Counted from the first letter of the stretch, positions 23,781 through 35,176 are shown. The stretch is 39,758 bases of DNA from Helochares maculicollis (GCA_033557835.1 JAWQRO010000403.1:1-39758), one strand, 5' to 3'. Program-made: numbers and translations. The notes: generated from the letters alone by a model not told the origin.

Positions 23781-24752
23781 TTATTCAAATTATTGGCTCT
23801 CGCTTTTTACATATTTCATCCATCTCTTGGACAATTTATGGATACCATTCCAAAAGATAGCTTGAACTTTTATTAATATTCATTCATCAAGCCATTTTTG
23901 TACATCCTAGAAAGTCTTGAAGTGTTGCTCAGCCAGTGCGTGTCCCATCGAAGAGAAGAGGTTATAATCAGAAGGCGACAGGTCTGGTCAATACTGTGGT
24001 TCCCAAGAAATCGTATCTTTGATTACTTTCGTTGAATGTGCAGGAGCGTTGCCATGCTGCAGAATGACTTTGCCGTTTGTTCGAGTCTATTCTGGACGTT
24101 TTTCGATCAATAAGTGGTTTAAATTGATCATTTGTTGTAAGTAGCGGCTGGTATTAACTGTTTCGCCAGATTTGAGAAGCTCGTAGTACACTACACCCTT
24201 CTTATCCCACCAAACACACTGCATTGTCTTCTTCCCAAAACAATCCGGTTTTGTACTCAATGTTGATGGTTTTTCTGGCGTTACCCATGATTTCTAACGT
24301 TTTGTATTCTCAAAATATCTCCATTTTTATTGCAAGCTACAACTGGATGCAAAAAAACCCTTTCTTTTGTGGCGTAAATGCAGCATTTCGCACACAGTTT
24401 GTCGTCTTTCCATCTGTTGTTCGTTCAGAGTGTGTGTGGAACCCATTTTCTTGGCTTGCCGAGTGACATTCTACTACTCCACCATCATTTGTTGTGTGTG
24501 TATTGTCTTTGTCCAATAATGCTTGCAATTCGTCGTCTTCAAACTTTTTGGTCGATTTTCACGATTTTCTTTAACATTGATATCATCACTTTTGAAACGT
24601 TGGAACCAGCGTTCATACGTGTTGACAGTTGGATCAAGATCGCCGTAAGTTTCTACAAGAATTCGATGACTTTCCGATGCATTTTTCGTTTGATTGAACA
24701 AGAAAATCATTATGTGCCGCAAATGCTCTTTATTTGGCTCAAAATTCGACAT
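23781..24752 (-). pseudogene. Mos1-like transposase, catalytic residues lost
   Basis: Start ATG at 24750-24752 (MSNFEPNKEHLRH), stop at 23781-23783, about 324 codons against roughly 345 expected, so some sequence is deleted, apparently in the second helix-turn-helix near 24450-24480. In order: helix-turn-helix with ASESHRILVETYGDL and YERWFQRFKSDD; LNEQQMERRQTVCEML; a D1 block where the expected GDEKW is now TGCAATAAAAATGG-like, so the Asp codon appears to be AAT (Asn) plus a frameshift; KKTMQCVWWDKKGVVYYELL; QHGNAPAHS, where D2 is Gly (GGC at 24051-24053); and SPSDYNLFSSMGHALAEQHF with D3 intact at 23967-23969. In-frame stops also occur, for example after RPE, within PQY-PDL, after HFKTF, after WLDE, and just before the final FE. 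The motifs closely follow the Mos1 pattern. Confidence 0.94.
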
Positions 24753-24888
24753 GTTTAGCACGAAAAAGAAGTATGCTACTAACTCGTAAACAACTAAACG
24801 AATATGACGTTTTGTAGTGGTAATTGTTGCCAAAAAATGATGCTTTTGATTCCAATGGTTACTTCAATAGATTTTATCTCTTGACAAC

Positions 24889-24917
24889 AAAACAACATTT
24901 TAAACTTGCGCACTTGG
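24889..24917 (-). repeat. Right inverted repeat of mariner 23706-24917
   Basis: On the minus strand CCAAGTGCGCAAGTTTAAAA and following, preceded by TA (24918-24919). Confidence 0.85.
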
Positions 24918-25017
24918 TATATTCAATATATATGTCCAAATTGTCAACAACTACCATATTGGCCATATTATCGTAACACTGAACAAAACCTTATTTTAGC
25001 AACTTTAAACCCTGAAG

Positions 25018-25243
25018 AACAAAACCTGAAAATAGAAGACTGATTGGCCAACTGGAAACTCAAAGTAAGCTTCATCATAATCGGTCACCGATGTTCATAA
25101 TTAGCATAAAAGTATCAAGTATAAGAAGTGTAAAATACTTGGGCGTCTCTCTAGCTACTAGGCAAACCTGGAGAGAATACATAGCAGAAAAGCTAACGCA
25201 GGAACGAAACAACAGAAGATTAAAGAAAAACTTGTCAATTTAA
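25018..25243 (+). mobile_element. Jockey-like non-LTR reverse transcriptase scrap
   Basis: Plus-strand reading gives QNLKIED, an in-frame TGA where Trp is expected, LANWKLKV (25020-25075), then after a shift SIRSVKYLGVSLATRQTWRE (25118-25177) and YIAEKLTQ, ending at TAA 25241-25243. The pair of blocks (E-x-W-x-x-x-W-x-L-x-x-N, then VKYLGV-x-L-x-x-x-L-T-W) is diagnostic of the region just after the catalytic domain in Jockey/R1-like LINE reverse transcriptases. No catalytic domain, 5' part or poly(A) tail is visible. It is unrelated to the RTE-like LINE at 1354-2340. Confidence 0.8.
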
Positions 25244-28200
25244 GTAAGGTAGTAGATGTATTTTCTGATTAATTTAAAGAAAATATAAAAGTAATGGTAT
25301 TTTCAATTTTACCAAGCCATTGTATATGTAAAATAAATATTCTTGTGCGGTAGAAAGCAGTTACCTGCTACCAGTATAAGCCTATTTTAACACAATACTA
25401 TATGAGGATGAAGTCCTACTAAATGTGTAGTTTTCTTGTTGCTTACTAGCTAGTCTCCAAAGATTATCCTAATATAGCTACTCAAGCTCTCTAGGCTCTA
25501 GCCATGATGTGCACTCTGTATTTTGTGAAATGTTTGCCAAAAAGTTTGTAAGTACATCAAATACTATATTTGTAATATCTACTTAAATAATTCTAGCATG
25601 GACAATTTGCATTTTATTCGTTGCCAATACTATGAAATATGTGCAAATATAAAATAAATTCCTTAATAATGTATGGCTTTTGACAATAAAAATCAATAGA
25701 AACTTTTTAAACTGTAATAATATCTTATAAAAAGTTGAATGATACGGCTATAAAAAACACAAATTAAGATAATCGATATCAATATTATGTGTTTTTTTAG
25801 ACTAGGAAAAATTTTAAAATATAATTGATAGCTCGGATGTGGGCTTAATCGGCATGTACGTGATTCTGTCAAAGTTCGTCCACCCACAATAAATTTACAA
25901 AGATGATGCTACAGCTGTTAAGTGCATAATTAGTTTGGCGCTTAACTTTAATTAAACAAGAATAATTAATTATCCTGAAAATCCGCGCGTAAGCCATTTT
26001 TACAGGTTTGTCAGTTTTGATCACACATAAATTACGTAGTCACACTAGGCATGCCTATAAATCATGAAATCTCTAATTTATAATTGTAATATGCGGCATT
26101 ACTTGACTGCTTAAGTACCCCCCTTTTGTTTTCTTCAAGATTTATTAGGCCGCATTTCGATCCACTGATAAGCCCTGGAAATTAATAAATAGAATTAGTC
26201 AGTGCAAAGTTTTCATTTTATTTTGTTTTCCGGGGCAAAATTACGACGTGAAAAATTTGTTTTGTGCATAAAAATTAAAACGCTATAATTATGCGTTAAT
26301 GAAGCATGAAAATAAATGGATACCACAATTAAACAAGCAGTTTAGCGACAGCCGGGATAATTAAATATTTTTTAATTCGAGCAACTACATACCTGCTCCT
26401 TATTAAAATGTAATCACGTGCGAATTTAAATGATGGGCAACGTTTAATTATTCAATAAACCATTCGCTGTGAATGAGAAATTACGTCTAATGAGAATTAT
26501 GATATAGATTTTTAAAGTTATTATTATAACACTTGTTGGCGCTGAAGAGTGGTGCGTGCGTTTACGTAGCTCGGGCGCCCTTCTCATAAATATGTAGATA
26601 AGAACAAGTTTTTAAGATAATTAATATCGCGAATGATACACGCACAATCAAGTCTTGTTAAATTTTGCTATGACTTGATAGTTATGCCTGTGTTTATGAA
26701 CTGTTAAAAAAATGCGACGCCTTTATAAGAATTTACCATGTTAGGAAGCGAGATGAGACTCTTGTATATAATTGATTGGGTTTATCGTAATTCCAGGCCA
26801 GTGTAACCAGTCCCTATAAATAATTGAACATATGTTTATTATTGCTTGTTGATTTTGCTGGTAAATGCAGGTCATCAACTACTCGAACATTTATGAGAGT
26901 AGCGAGCCACGCTCTTGAATTATCAATTTCATCGATTAAAAGTGAGGATCAATTTCCATGTTTGTCAGGTTACTAGGTATATCGCTTTATTGCAATTGGG
27001 GTTATAAATAGAATCTACGCAGCATAGAGTTTTTGTTGATTGAATCACGAATTTATTAAAATTCTTTATTGTTAACACAATTATTTTACAGCAGAAAGAA
27101 ATAATACAATATTTTTTATACTAGTTGAATTTGTTTTTTAGCATTGCAAGTAAATAGAGATAAAGACTCCATTTACTCGTCATACATATGAGTTTTTGTG
27201 TAATGATGTATTTCTTTTGCTTCCATAAGATAACTAGATACTCCTAAACTTTATTGCATCTTTACTCTGCAAGTGAGCAAAGGTTGGCCTTTCGATGCAC
27301 TATATCTACCAGACTTATTTAATTGTTGTAACTTCTTAAAAAATAGTCAGAATTTTATTTAGGCTTAGATATTTATTTATAGCTACTAGTTGTAGTTACA
27401 AGAGTGAGTATTTATTTTAAGTACTATCCGGAATGCAAAATGAAAACCAGTGCAGTTTTTGAGGACTCTCTTGAACATGGATCGCGCCTTGGATTCTTGG
27501 CTCTGTTTTGTAACTTTTATTTAAATATAGTATTGTATGTAGCAGAAAATTCAAAATACATAAAAATGAAACTTTTTAAAACCATACCAATGTAGAAATG
27601 AAGACAGAAAATAAATATAATAGCTTGTAAGCTGGTACCATTTCTCGTTTCTAATGCTTTTTATAATTTCAGTTTTGGATGGATTCATTGGAGGATTTGA
27701 TAATATATAGTATATAAAGATTTAGGCTTAATCCAATGTTAATGAATTTCTCACAAAATATCAACTTAAGCTTAACTGAACTTGTGCATAAAAATGATAC
27801 ACAGAATACATAACCCAAAAGATTTGCTTACTTTTTGCATGTTTATTTGTGTACAATTTGCACAGTAAGTGAAATAATCGAACAGTTGCTCTCAACTATG
27901 TGTCAAATTTAATTGCTAACCATTTCGTGCAATTATATCATTTCTTCATAAATGACATATTTAAGTTATAATATCAAGATAAATAATATACAGTAATTTA
28001 CTTAATTCAGTCCGTTAAAGATGAGAAATGGTAAACTAACTTAAAATTAAACGTTAACTTTTTTCCAAGTTTTGTCGAAACGCAACTAAAACATGCGTTT
28101 TTAAAGAAGGTTTTTTTAGGTGCGAACATAATCTAAAACTTTAATTTGGGCTTGACTTTTTCTTAAATATTTTGTACTGTTAAAAAGCTTGCAAAATACG

Positions 28201-29602
28201 CAAGGATTAAATTGTACAAAATTTTAACAAAATGCATACACAAGTCATTGTAGTAATAATGAGCTAAAGGGAATTAAAATTTTAATATTTTATTATCCAA
28301 TATACCTTAACACATTATACTTTCTTTGAATATCACCATTAGAGTAAAATAAAATTGCGTTCTTTCGAAGTATTGATTTCAATCTCGACACCCCCACAGC
28401 AACTGTTTATAGCAAGAAACTAAATTAATTATACAAGCACAATAGCAACATCCTCTGTGAACCACCTTAATTAGTCCCAGACACATCAGGATCTCGTGTT
28501 CAAACTTGGTGACAACCAGGTGACATCGCAGCACGAAGGTGCGACATGGGGCCCCTTGGGACGCTGCCGTCACCGCCCCCTCTACAGGAGGACTCCCACA
28601 GAATTTGCTTTATTAAGCACGAGCTTCTCTCCTTTATCTCCGTTTAAATGATTCACACGAATCGAAGTGAAGGAGAGTAGGTGTTGGATGTCTTTCTCTC
28701 CAATAAACTGACGACACAAATATATTTATCTGAGGCAAGTTTATGGGTTTACGATTTGTTGATTCGCATTGGATCGGTTTGGATTGAATTGGATTGGGCT
28801 GAAGACCAATCCACACCATGCCGAGCATGTAAATTAATTGCGGTCACGCTGTCACGGTCGCCTTGTTAACTTATCCATTTTCCTTTGTCGCTTTGTAAGT
28901 AATCGTGAGTAATGACTAAACTTTCTTTTATAACGATTATAGTGCCATGATTTTAATAAGGTAGCGATGTCAACACCGACGTTGCTATTGCATTTGCCAC
29001 TACTTTTTTTGCTTCTAGTGCTGGTGCTGGCATTACTCCTGCGTCTACAGCATTATTAAATCTGACGCGTGCATCACGGTCCGGAATAATGGACTGTTTA
29101 AATCCCCAAGATAATTGCGTTTACTTGCCACCCATCATCGTTCAGCCTGTGCATTGCACAAAGTGTTTCCCTTTGGCCCCTCTCAACTATACCATTCAGA
29201 AATAATAGTTTTTATGAAAATGCAAAATATTACTGTTATACCACTACATCATTTACAACAAAAAATTCAGTCCGTCGTTAAAAGTTTGGCTCTGCTCTCA
29301 TTTAAATATAGATCTTAATAGTTGAACAATAGTTATATTAATTATTATGCTATTTGTATAATAATTGGCGAGGTAAAATAATATTAGCGTTAGTCGTTAG
29401 TCTGCTTTAGTGGGCTATTACTAACGATATATACGTTGCATCTTGACATTCTATACTGGGACAGAAAGACGACATTGGGCTTTAAAAGTTTTTCTGGCAA
29501 TTTTTGGTTTAGTAAGTCAAAAATGTGGCTTAAATCGTTCTAAATTGGAAACAAAACAAAGTCGATAAAAACTTATACCTTCTTCAATACCACAAGCAAA
29601 AA
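25244..29602. other. Non-coding stretch with GC-richer islands
   Basis: No gene recognised. A compositionally richer block lies at 26520-26590, and a longer one at 28460-28900, which holds a GGGGCCCC core near 28550 and GGATTG-type repeats. Frames at 25693-25887, 27404-27595, 28379-28573 and 28634-28828 (and its overlapping opposite-strand partner) show no protein-family signal. Confidence 0.5.
28769..28799 (+). repeat. Short imperfect 10-bp GGATTG-type repeat
   Basis: Three imperfect units of about 10 bp (ATTGGATCGG, TTTGGATTGA, ATTGGATTGG) followed shortly by CCAATCCACA on the same strand, giving local hairpin potential. Simple-sequence origin is the likely explanation. Confidence 0.6.
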
Positions 29603-29761
29603 ATGTGTGTTGGTTATGAACCCAATATATCATTGAATGTAACAGTAAAACGTTGCTTCCAACGCTTCTATTTTAGTAATATGGACGTCGAAGATGAAAC
29701 ACGCTCTGGTAGACCAATTGTAGAAATCGTTATACAATGTGATAATAATAACAACTACTGA
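29603..29761 (+). pseudogene. Mariner N-terminal fragment (DNA-binding domain end)
   Basis: A 52-codon open frame, ATG at 29603-29605 and TGA at 29759-29761. VKRCFQRFYFSNMDVEDETR (about 29648-29707) followed by SGRPIVE matches the end of the first mariner helix-turn-helix (R-W-F-x-R-F-x-S-G-N) and the conserved SGRP linker. Expected Trp in the WF pair is Cys here. No second helix-turn-helix or catalytic motif follows; the sequence becomes AT-rich non-coding at once. A truncated insertion or deletion remnant, from a lineage distinct in wording from the other relics. Confidence 0.8.
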
Positions 29762-32700
29762 CACTTTATCAAACTTGGCTCCTGACAATATTATCTTTTA
29801 ACTCTGGTTATATTTGCAAGTGATACAGCTAAAAATGATACAATTTTAATGAAGCTTTAGCAGTTTTATAATGTTTTCCTGTTTGACATGCGAATATACG
29901 TAAAGTACTGATCGTTTCTGCATCAAAGATATTAAATATTTACACCTATGCTGCTTCATTTCAAATTGGTTGATTGCTTTGTATATTTGCTAATGAACCA
30001 ATTTTTGATAATTTACCAACCAAATGTATCTATGACTTACATAACGGTTCCGCTTTGTTTCATTAAAAATTTAAGTAGCCCTTCATTTAATTTTTCTACA
30101 TTCCTGTAAATAAAAATCTAATTTATTTTTTCTAAAGGCAGCAAACAATAGTTTTAGCGACAAGCGATACAGCAATAAATTTATTGAAAAATGTTTTACA
30201 CAACGTGACGCATATATTTATAAAAATAGTTTTGATAGTGTTAATCTTTTTTTCGAATGCACTGGACGTAGTAAACATTGCACCAAAATTCATGACATAT
30301 AAAACAAAATTGTATTATTCTTATAATGATTTTGCGATCGACACCCTATTTAAGGTTTTAGGGGTTAAACCTGCTCTCTCAAGTAGGTTGCGTCTCCAAA
30401 GTTACGCAAATTTGAAAAGTAGATTCCCTTAAAATAAACATAGACGTGTCTTACCGACTTTTTATGTTATTTTGGGATAATTTGGGTTTAAAATTGACAA
30501 TCATATTAGCAGGTGTGTTAAATGGTTTTAAAATCATTTTTAATATTAGATGTACTTAGTCTATCTCGCTTGTTTTACATGTATTAATTCATTATCTAGA
30601 TAATGTGAAAGAAATCGCAACAAAATTTATTTAATAAAGCACATTAAACCAACTCTCAAAGCGCTGATTCACAGCCTTAAAATGATTTATGTATATCATC
30701 GAAGATTGCTTTAGGGTACATTTGATTCACAACAAAATTGGTTTGATTGGAGTTGGCTCCAATTGAACAATCAATAAAATCGCAGGTGAATATATTCTCT
30801 TTTCACATAGATCATGATCGACGTGATTTCACTTGGATGTTTCCGCAAACCTTTGGCCTCAAGTCATCACATTCTGTTTTGAAAACGGAATTGATGATGT
30901 GAGCGGCATTTTTTAAAACGCTGAAGCAGCTTTCTTCCTACACACATCACACTATTTGCTTTTAGGTATATACGTATGTAAATGATCGCAAGGGAAGATA
31001 CGAGGAGCTGTTGTTTTGCTGCATAGATACTTGCATTTCAGCATATGCCAGCTCGCAGCCCTAGCTTGACCGGGTTCAGCTCGAGCTGAAATAAAACAAT
31101 ACACGTACAATACATGTGTACCTTTATTGCGTTGATAATAGGCTTGTTAGGTGAAGATAACATCTAATGATTTTTTTTATTTAACAACACATGTGTAGTA
31201 GAAGAGGTACTCGTATATATGTATTTCTATGATAGAGTGACTGTACCCCACAGGTTGTTTTTAGAAGTTACAACCGCCGCCGCATTCTTCATACTTAATA
31301 ATAATTAATTTCACACAGACACAAGCATCCACCTCTATCGAGGAGCATATTATGCAACCTCCTTATAAGATGAAACAATGCAGATAATATTCCAGTAATT
31401 AATTGCAGCTTATTTTAATTAATGTCCCATTAAGTTCGTAGTTAACAGTTGTTCACTGAACTTCAAATGCATTAGATTGGGTGTCGATACCACCGCTAAC
31501 CTTTAATTTATTATCAACATTGGGAAACTTTTAATTTAACGTGTAATTTCTTTTGACCACGCCTTTAATTATTGACATTGGGAAAATTGATGGAACTTCA
31601 AAAGAAGAATTGTGACGAATAATTTTTTATTTAAAATATCAAAAATTAAATGTAAAAAATAAAAATCAGTTAACAGCAAAAAGTTTACTAAATGGTTTTG
31701 TATACTACTAAGTTTCATGTTTTATAAATAATAGAAAATGTAAAAGTAACAAACATTAAACGATACATTAATTTATTAATTCTTCGTTGAAATTTAAACA
31801 TAAAAAGTATGCAAAACATCATAAAATTTAGATCAAACAAGAAAGGAAAAGCGCACCTAACACAAAATTATCCCGATTAACTAACGATAAAACGCGACGA
31901 TTTAATGATTCTTCATCGCCATATCCCATAAATTCAAAACTCAAGTGCATATTAAAAACTTCCTTTCCGTTCCGAAAATTTGGTTAAGTAATAAGTCTTA
32001 TATCTTGTCCGACATCGAAGTTACACAATACAGAGTTTAGTCGGAAGCTATAACTTTGCTCAAAGACACGTGAAAATATTTTTATAGCCCAATTTCGTGT
32101 CTTCTTTACTACTCTGCATTTTATTATAATTTCAAAGATTTTATAATTTATGGCGCAGCTAAAACTTGGAAGCATTTGCTGTATGATATCGATATCCAAA
32201 TTTTATACTGCTTTTTTTACAACACCTGGTTTCATATTTATGATTCTTTACGATCTAGGATGAAAGATATATCCACCCGTTGCCAGTGAAATAATTAATA
32301 ATAAAACGGTAATTAGTAGTTTATAAAATTTTACGCCGCTTTATTCAAATTTTTCCTAATTGCACTTCCTCTACGTTCGCTTTATGTACACCGTGTACCG
32401 AGCACTTTTCTGCGTGTGTAGCAACATGAAAAACTCCTGACAAAGCAATTTCTAAATTGGATACTTTATCAAGAGGTTTTACCGTCCCAGAGGAGGCAAA
32501 ACTTGGAGAAACAATGCTGTATGAGATTTAAAATACATTTCATTCGAAACTTGCACAAAAAGTAGTATTGGAAACTTTTTTCTTTGTATGGACTACAACA
32601 GAAAAGTTTTTTCAACCCCTTGCGCTAACCCCCTAAGAGAACTTTGCTCGCAAAGTATATATAAGGAAAACCAGCCATTATCTCTCCTAGACCTTTTTTT

Positions 32701-33212
32701 ACTTTTATATATGTGCGTATATGTGTCCGCCGTTTACAAGTGTTTATGTTTCCTCATCCTCACTTTCCCTTTCTATTTTGAACTAAAACGCCGGATTTGC
32801 TTGCTTTAACGGTGCCATTTGAATAAAACGAATTTCAGGACAATGCACAGAGGGAAGTTGTTTCCAAAAGTATAAAATAATTGTTATTATGAAGCAAATT
32901 TAATTATGTTGATTGCCTGGGTTGATTTATTTAGAAAATTGGTTATACATAGTGCTTATATCTATTATTTAAGTTGCACTATTTATTATTGGAATTAATT
33001 TATAAAGCCAAGTACGTAGCAATTTTAGATTCAAATAATAATTATATATATATATATAATTATTTTATTTTTATAACGTATTTCGTTTGGTTGATGTTAG
33101 TTTTATGAATAAAACGCTATGTAGTAGCTTCAGGTGTTATATTTGCTATTACTCTTTACATTTTTGCTTTATTTAAGAAGAAGCATCGTCAGAAGTGGCG
33201 TTTTTATTTAAA
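29762..33212. other. Non-coding stretch
   Basis: No gene recognised. The frame at 30184-30432 (82 codons, plus) has a hydrophobic N-terminus but no family motif. A GC-richer patch lies at 30810-31100. On the minus strand, 31857-32199 reads open except for one stop (31984-31986), and 32345-32526 reads open without an ATG; neither resembles a known protein. About 33100-33212 may include the 3' flank of the Penelope-like relic. Confidence 0.5.
33037..33064. repeat. Perfect 28-bp AT palindrome
   Basis: AATAATT followed by alternating TA and ending AATTATT; it reads the same on both strands over 28 bp. It can form a cruciform, but a symmetric TA microsatellite explains it. Confidence 0.85.
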
Positions 33213-33640
33213 TTATGCTAATTGTTTGTAAACAAACATTTTATTTATTGATAACCAATTAGTTGTGTCGGATACTTTAATGCCTTCTTTGTTTTTTGTA
33301 GTAAGTATGGCTTCGTATTCTGGGGGTAGGTCGGCAATGTCTTTCTTGCTGTTGCAGGCATTTTCTTCTGTTTTATGTCTAGGATTTCCAATATAAGACG
33401 TTTCCTTGTGTCGTTTTCAATTTCTAGAATTTTCGTGTTCTCGTAGTCGAAGTGTGTTTGTTCGTTGGCGTGATTTACTGATGCTGAGCTGTTCGGTTTA
33501 ATATTTGGGTCTGATTTATGTTGATTTATTCAATTTTTGAGTGGTTGCGACGTAGTTCCAATATAGTTTTTATTGCATTTCTTGCAACTAATTTTGTAGA
33601 CTACGTTGTTAATATCCTTCTTGTTGATTTTGTTTTTTCG
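33213..33640 (-). mobile_element. Penelope-like element relic, GIY-YIG endonuclease end
   Basis: Minus-strand reading gives NNVVYKISCKKCNKNYIGTT (about 33550-33610), the variant GIY-YIG nuclease core of Penelope-like elements: a V-Y-K-I-x-C start, a CKKC cysteine pair and YIG. It continues SVNHANEQTHFDYENTKILE (about 33420-33480), matching the H-A-x-x-x-x-H-x-F/I-D-x-x-x-x-x-I-L block, and TRKRLILEILDIK, matching the K-R-x-x-x-E block. An in-frame TGA at 33530-33532 probably replaces an Arg codon. After a 1-nt shift near 33365 it reads SKKDIADLPPEYEAIL and ends at TAA 33213-33215. The upstream reverse transcriptase is not recognisable, so this is a 5'-truncated C-terminal remnant. These elements integrate through this endonuclease. 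Confidence 0.85.
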
Positions 33641-34575
33641 AGTTTTTTGTTGTTTTTTGTTATATACTAGATTGTATTTTTTATTAATTTATACGAGTAG
33701 TTATTTTATAAAAAGGGTTTTTCGATTTTGTTCAAATTTTCTTCTTTGAATTTTTTTGTCTGCTATCCTTAAGGATTTTGAGATTAAAATAAATGATAAT
33801 TGGCGTGTTAATATACTCTACATTCAAGAAATAAATATTGAAAACGAATTTGGTTACTATAGAAAGTCTTCTTTTCCAAAGAAATTCAATAACTTCCCAC
33901 ATTTCTCAGGAAAACTACTACTATACGGTAGAACATGACACATAAAACTGATTGTTCCGCTTAATAAAATTAGTATGAATATTTTTAATAACTAATACGT
34001 AATACGGATTGTTGATCGTAGTTATTTTTTACATAATAATTAATAAATGAGACGAATTGGATGAAATAGGGAAAACACCGTTAGCTAAAATTTTGATTTT
34101 AATTTTACATGAGACTATGTTATTAATGGAACAAAGCATTTACAAATTTCTTTGTATTGGGAAAATAACTTCAGCGTTGTCATAGCAAAAAAATTCAAAG
34201 TGAATGTGGAAATGTTCGGGCAATATGGTTGTCTCCAGAAGAAGCATATTACTGTAAAAGAAATCAATTGAATGATGACATGCATATAATGAAAAATGTC
34301 ATGGGTGAAAAAATAGAGGCAGAGCGGAAAAATTATTTTTAATTTGTAGATTTGCAAGCAGTCTCCGACAGGTAGTTGAAATGCATGAATCTGTCTAGGA
34401 AATCTAGAGGTACTACCAAAATTTTGCAAATTGATAACTGCATAAAGTTAGGTCAGAGAAACAAATTATTGATAAAATGTAATCAAGCTTTGAAATGCAA
34501 GGAGAAATAATACCTTGAATCTTCTATTATTCATTTTATTAGGATTGAAATTTTTGTAAGAACACAAGGAAATCA
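33641..34575. other. Non-coding stretch
   Basis: The first 100 bp may hold unrecognisable upstream Penelope-like sequence. Frames at 33756-33938 (plus) and 34115-34429 (minus, 104 codons) show no motif. No inverted-repeat end for the downstream mariner was found here. Confidence 0.5.
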
Positions 34576-35176
34576 AATGAAGTTTATGAGCGAATGTTGA
34601 AAGAGTGTAAAGACGATCTACGTCATGGACGTCCAAAACAGAAACTACACTAGAAATTGCAGAGAAATACAGGATATTGTATCGAAAAATCGTTGAGTGA
34701 CTGAAATAGATTTAGTAGAAGCTCTTGGCATCTTATGGGGCGGTGCAAACTATATTTTGATTAAAGAATTGGGCTTCAGAAGGCTGTGTTCACAATCTAT
34801 GCCGTATTCGCTAACAATAAATCAAAAGTACATTCCTATGCGATTTTTAAATATTTAAAGATAATGTGGATTTTGTGCGTCGATTCATCACTGTGGACTT
34901 GAGTCTATCATTATGATCCTGAATCAAAACAAGAAGCTAACGAGTTCTGTGAAGTTGGTTTTTCGGCTCTGAAATGAGCTCGTGCCCAAAAATCGGCCAA
35001 AAAATTGTTAGCATCAGTGTTTTTCTGGATGCGAAATTTTTTTTTGTTTATCGAACTGCAAAACTTATTGAAAATCCTAGTATACTTCTCTTTTAACCAA
35101 TACATCATTAGGAACGAAAGTCGAACAAAGAGTATAATGCTGCATAATAGTAGCTCACATCTGGATAAAACAACAT
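34576..35176 (+). pseudogene. Mariner transposase relic, catalytic D2 codon lost
   Basis: Plus-strand, frame-shifted reading in order: VYERMLKE then HGRPKTETTLEIAEKY (34580-34670); VTEIDLVEALGI (34696-34730); ELGFRRLCSQSMPYSLTINQ (about 34768-34830); RRFITVDLSLS with D1 GAC at 34896-34898 but the following Glu changed to Leu; YDPESKQEANEF; RAQKSAKKLLASVFFW; YYTSLL-like sequence near 35090; and KSIMLHNSSSHLDKTT (35129-35176), which aligns with LHDNARPHVAKTT if the Asp codon of HDN has been lost. No D3 block follows. Several stops and shifts. The wording (DPESKQEA, GF-LC, T-E-x-DLVE) matches the relic at 11400-12120, so both probably derive from one mariner lineage. Confidence 0.82.

Larger units (their letters stand above)
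23706..24917 (-). mobile_element. Mos1-like mariner, heavily mutated, both ends present
   Basis: About 1.21 kb, bounded by inverted repeats near 23706-23733 and 24889-24917 (core GTGCGCAAATTTAAAATG on the left, GTGCGCAAGTTTAAAATG on the right, minus strand). TA lies at 24918-24919; the left flank is TTTA. The outermost few bases have diverged, so the exact ends are uncertain by a few nucleotides. It contains a minus-strand mauritiana-type transposase pseudogene. Confidence 0.92.

Noticed and set aside
24378..24758. 126-codon plus-strand frame
   Set aside because: It is the antisense shadow of the Mos1-like transposase pseudogene.
30184..30432. 82-codon frame with a signal-peptide-like hydrophobic start
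   Set aside because: Hydrophobic runs are common in T-rich frames; no cleavage-site context, mature domain or exon partner seen.
34115..34429. 104-codon minus-strand frame with hydrophobic stretches
   Set aside because: Phe/Leu/Ile-rich stretches are what A-rich DNA gives on the opposite strand; no family similarity.
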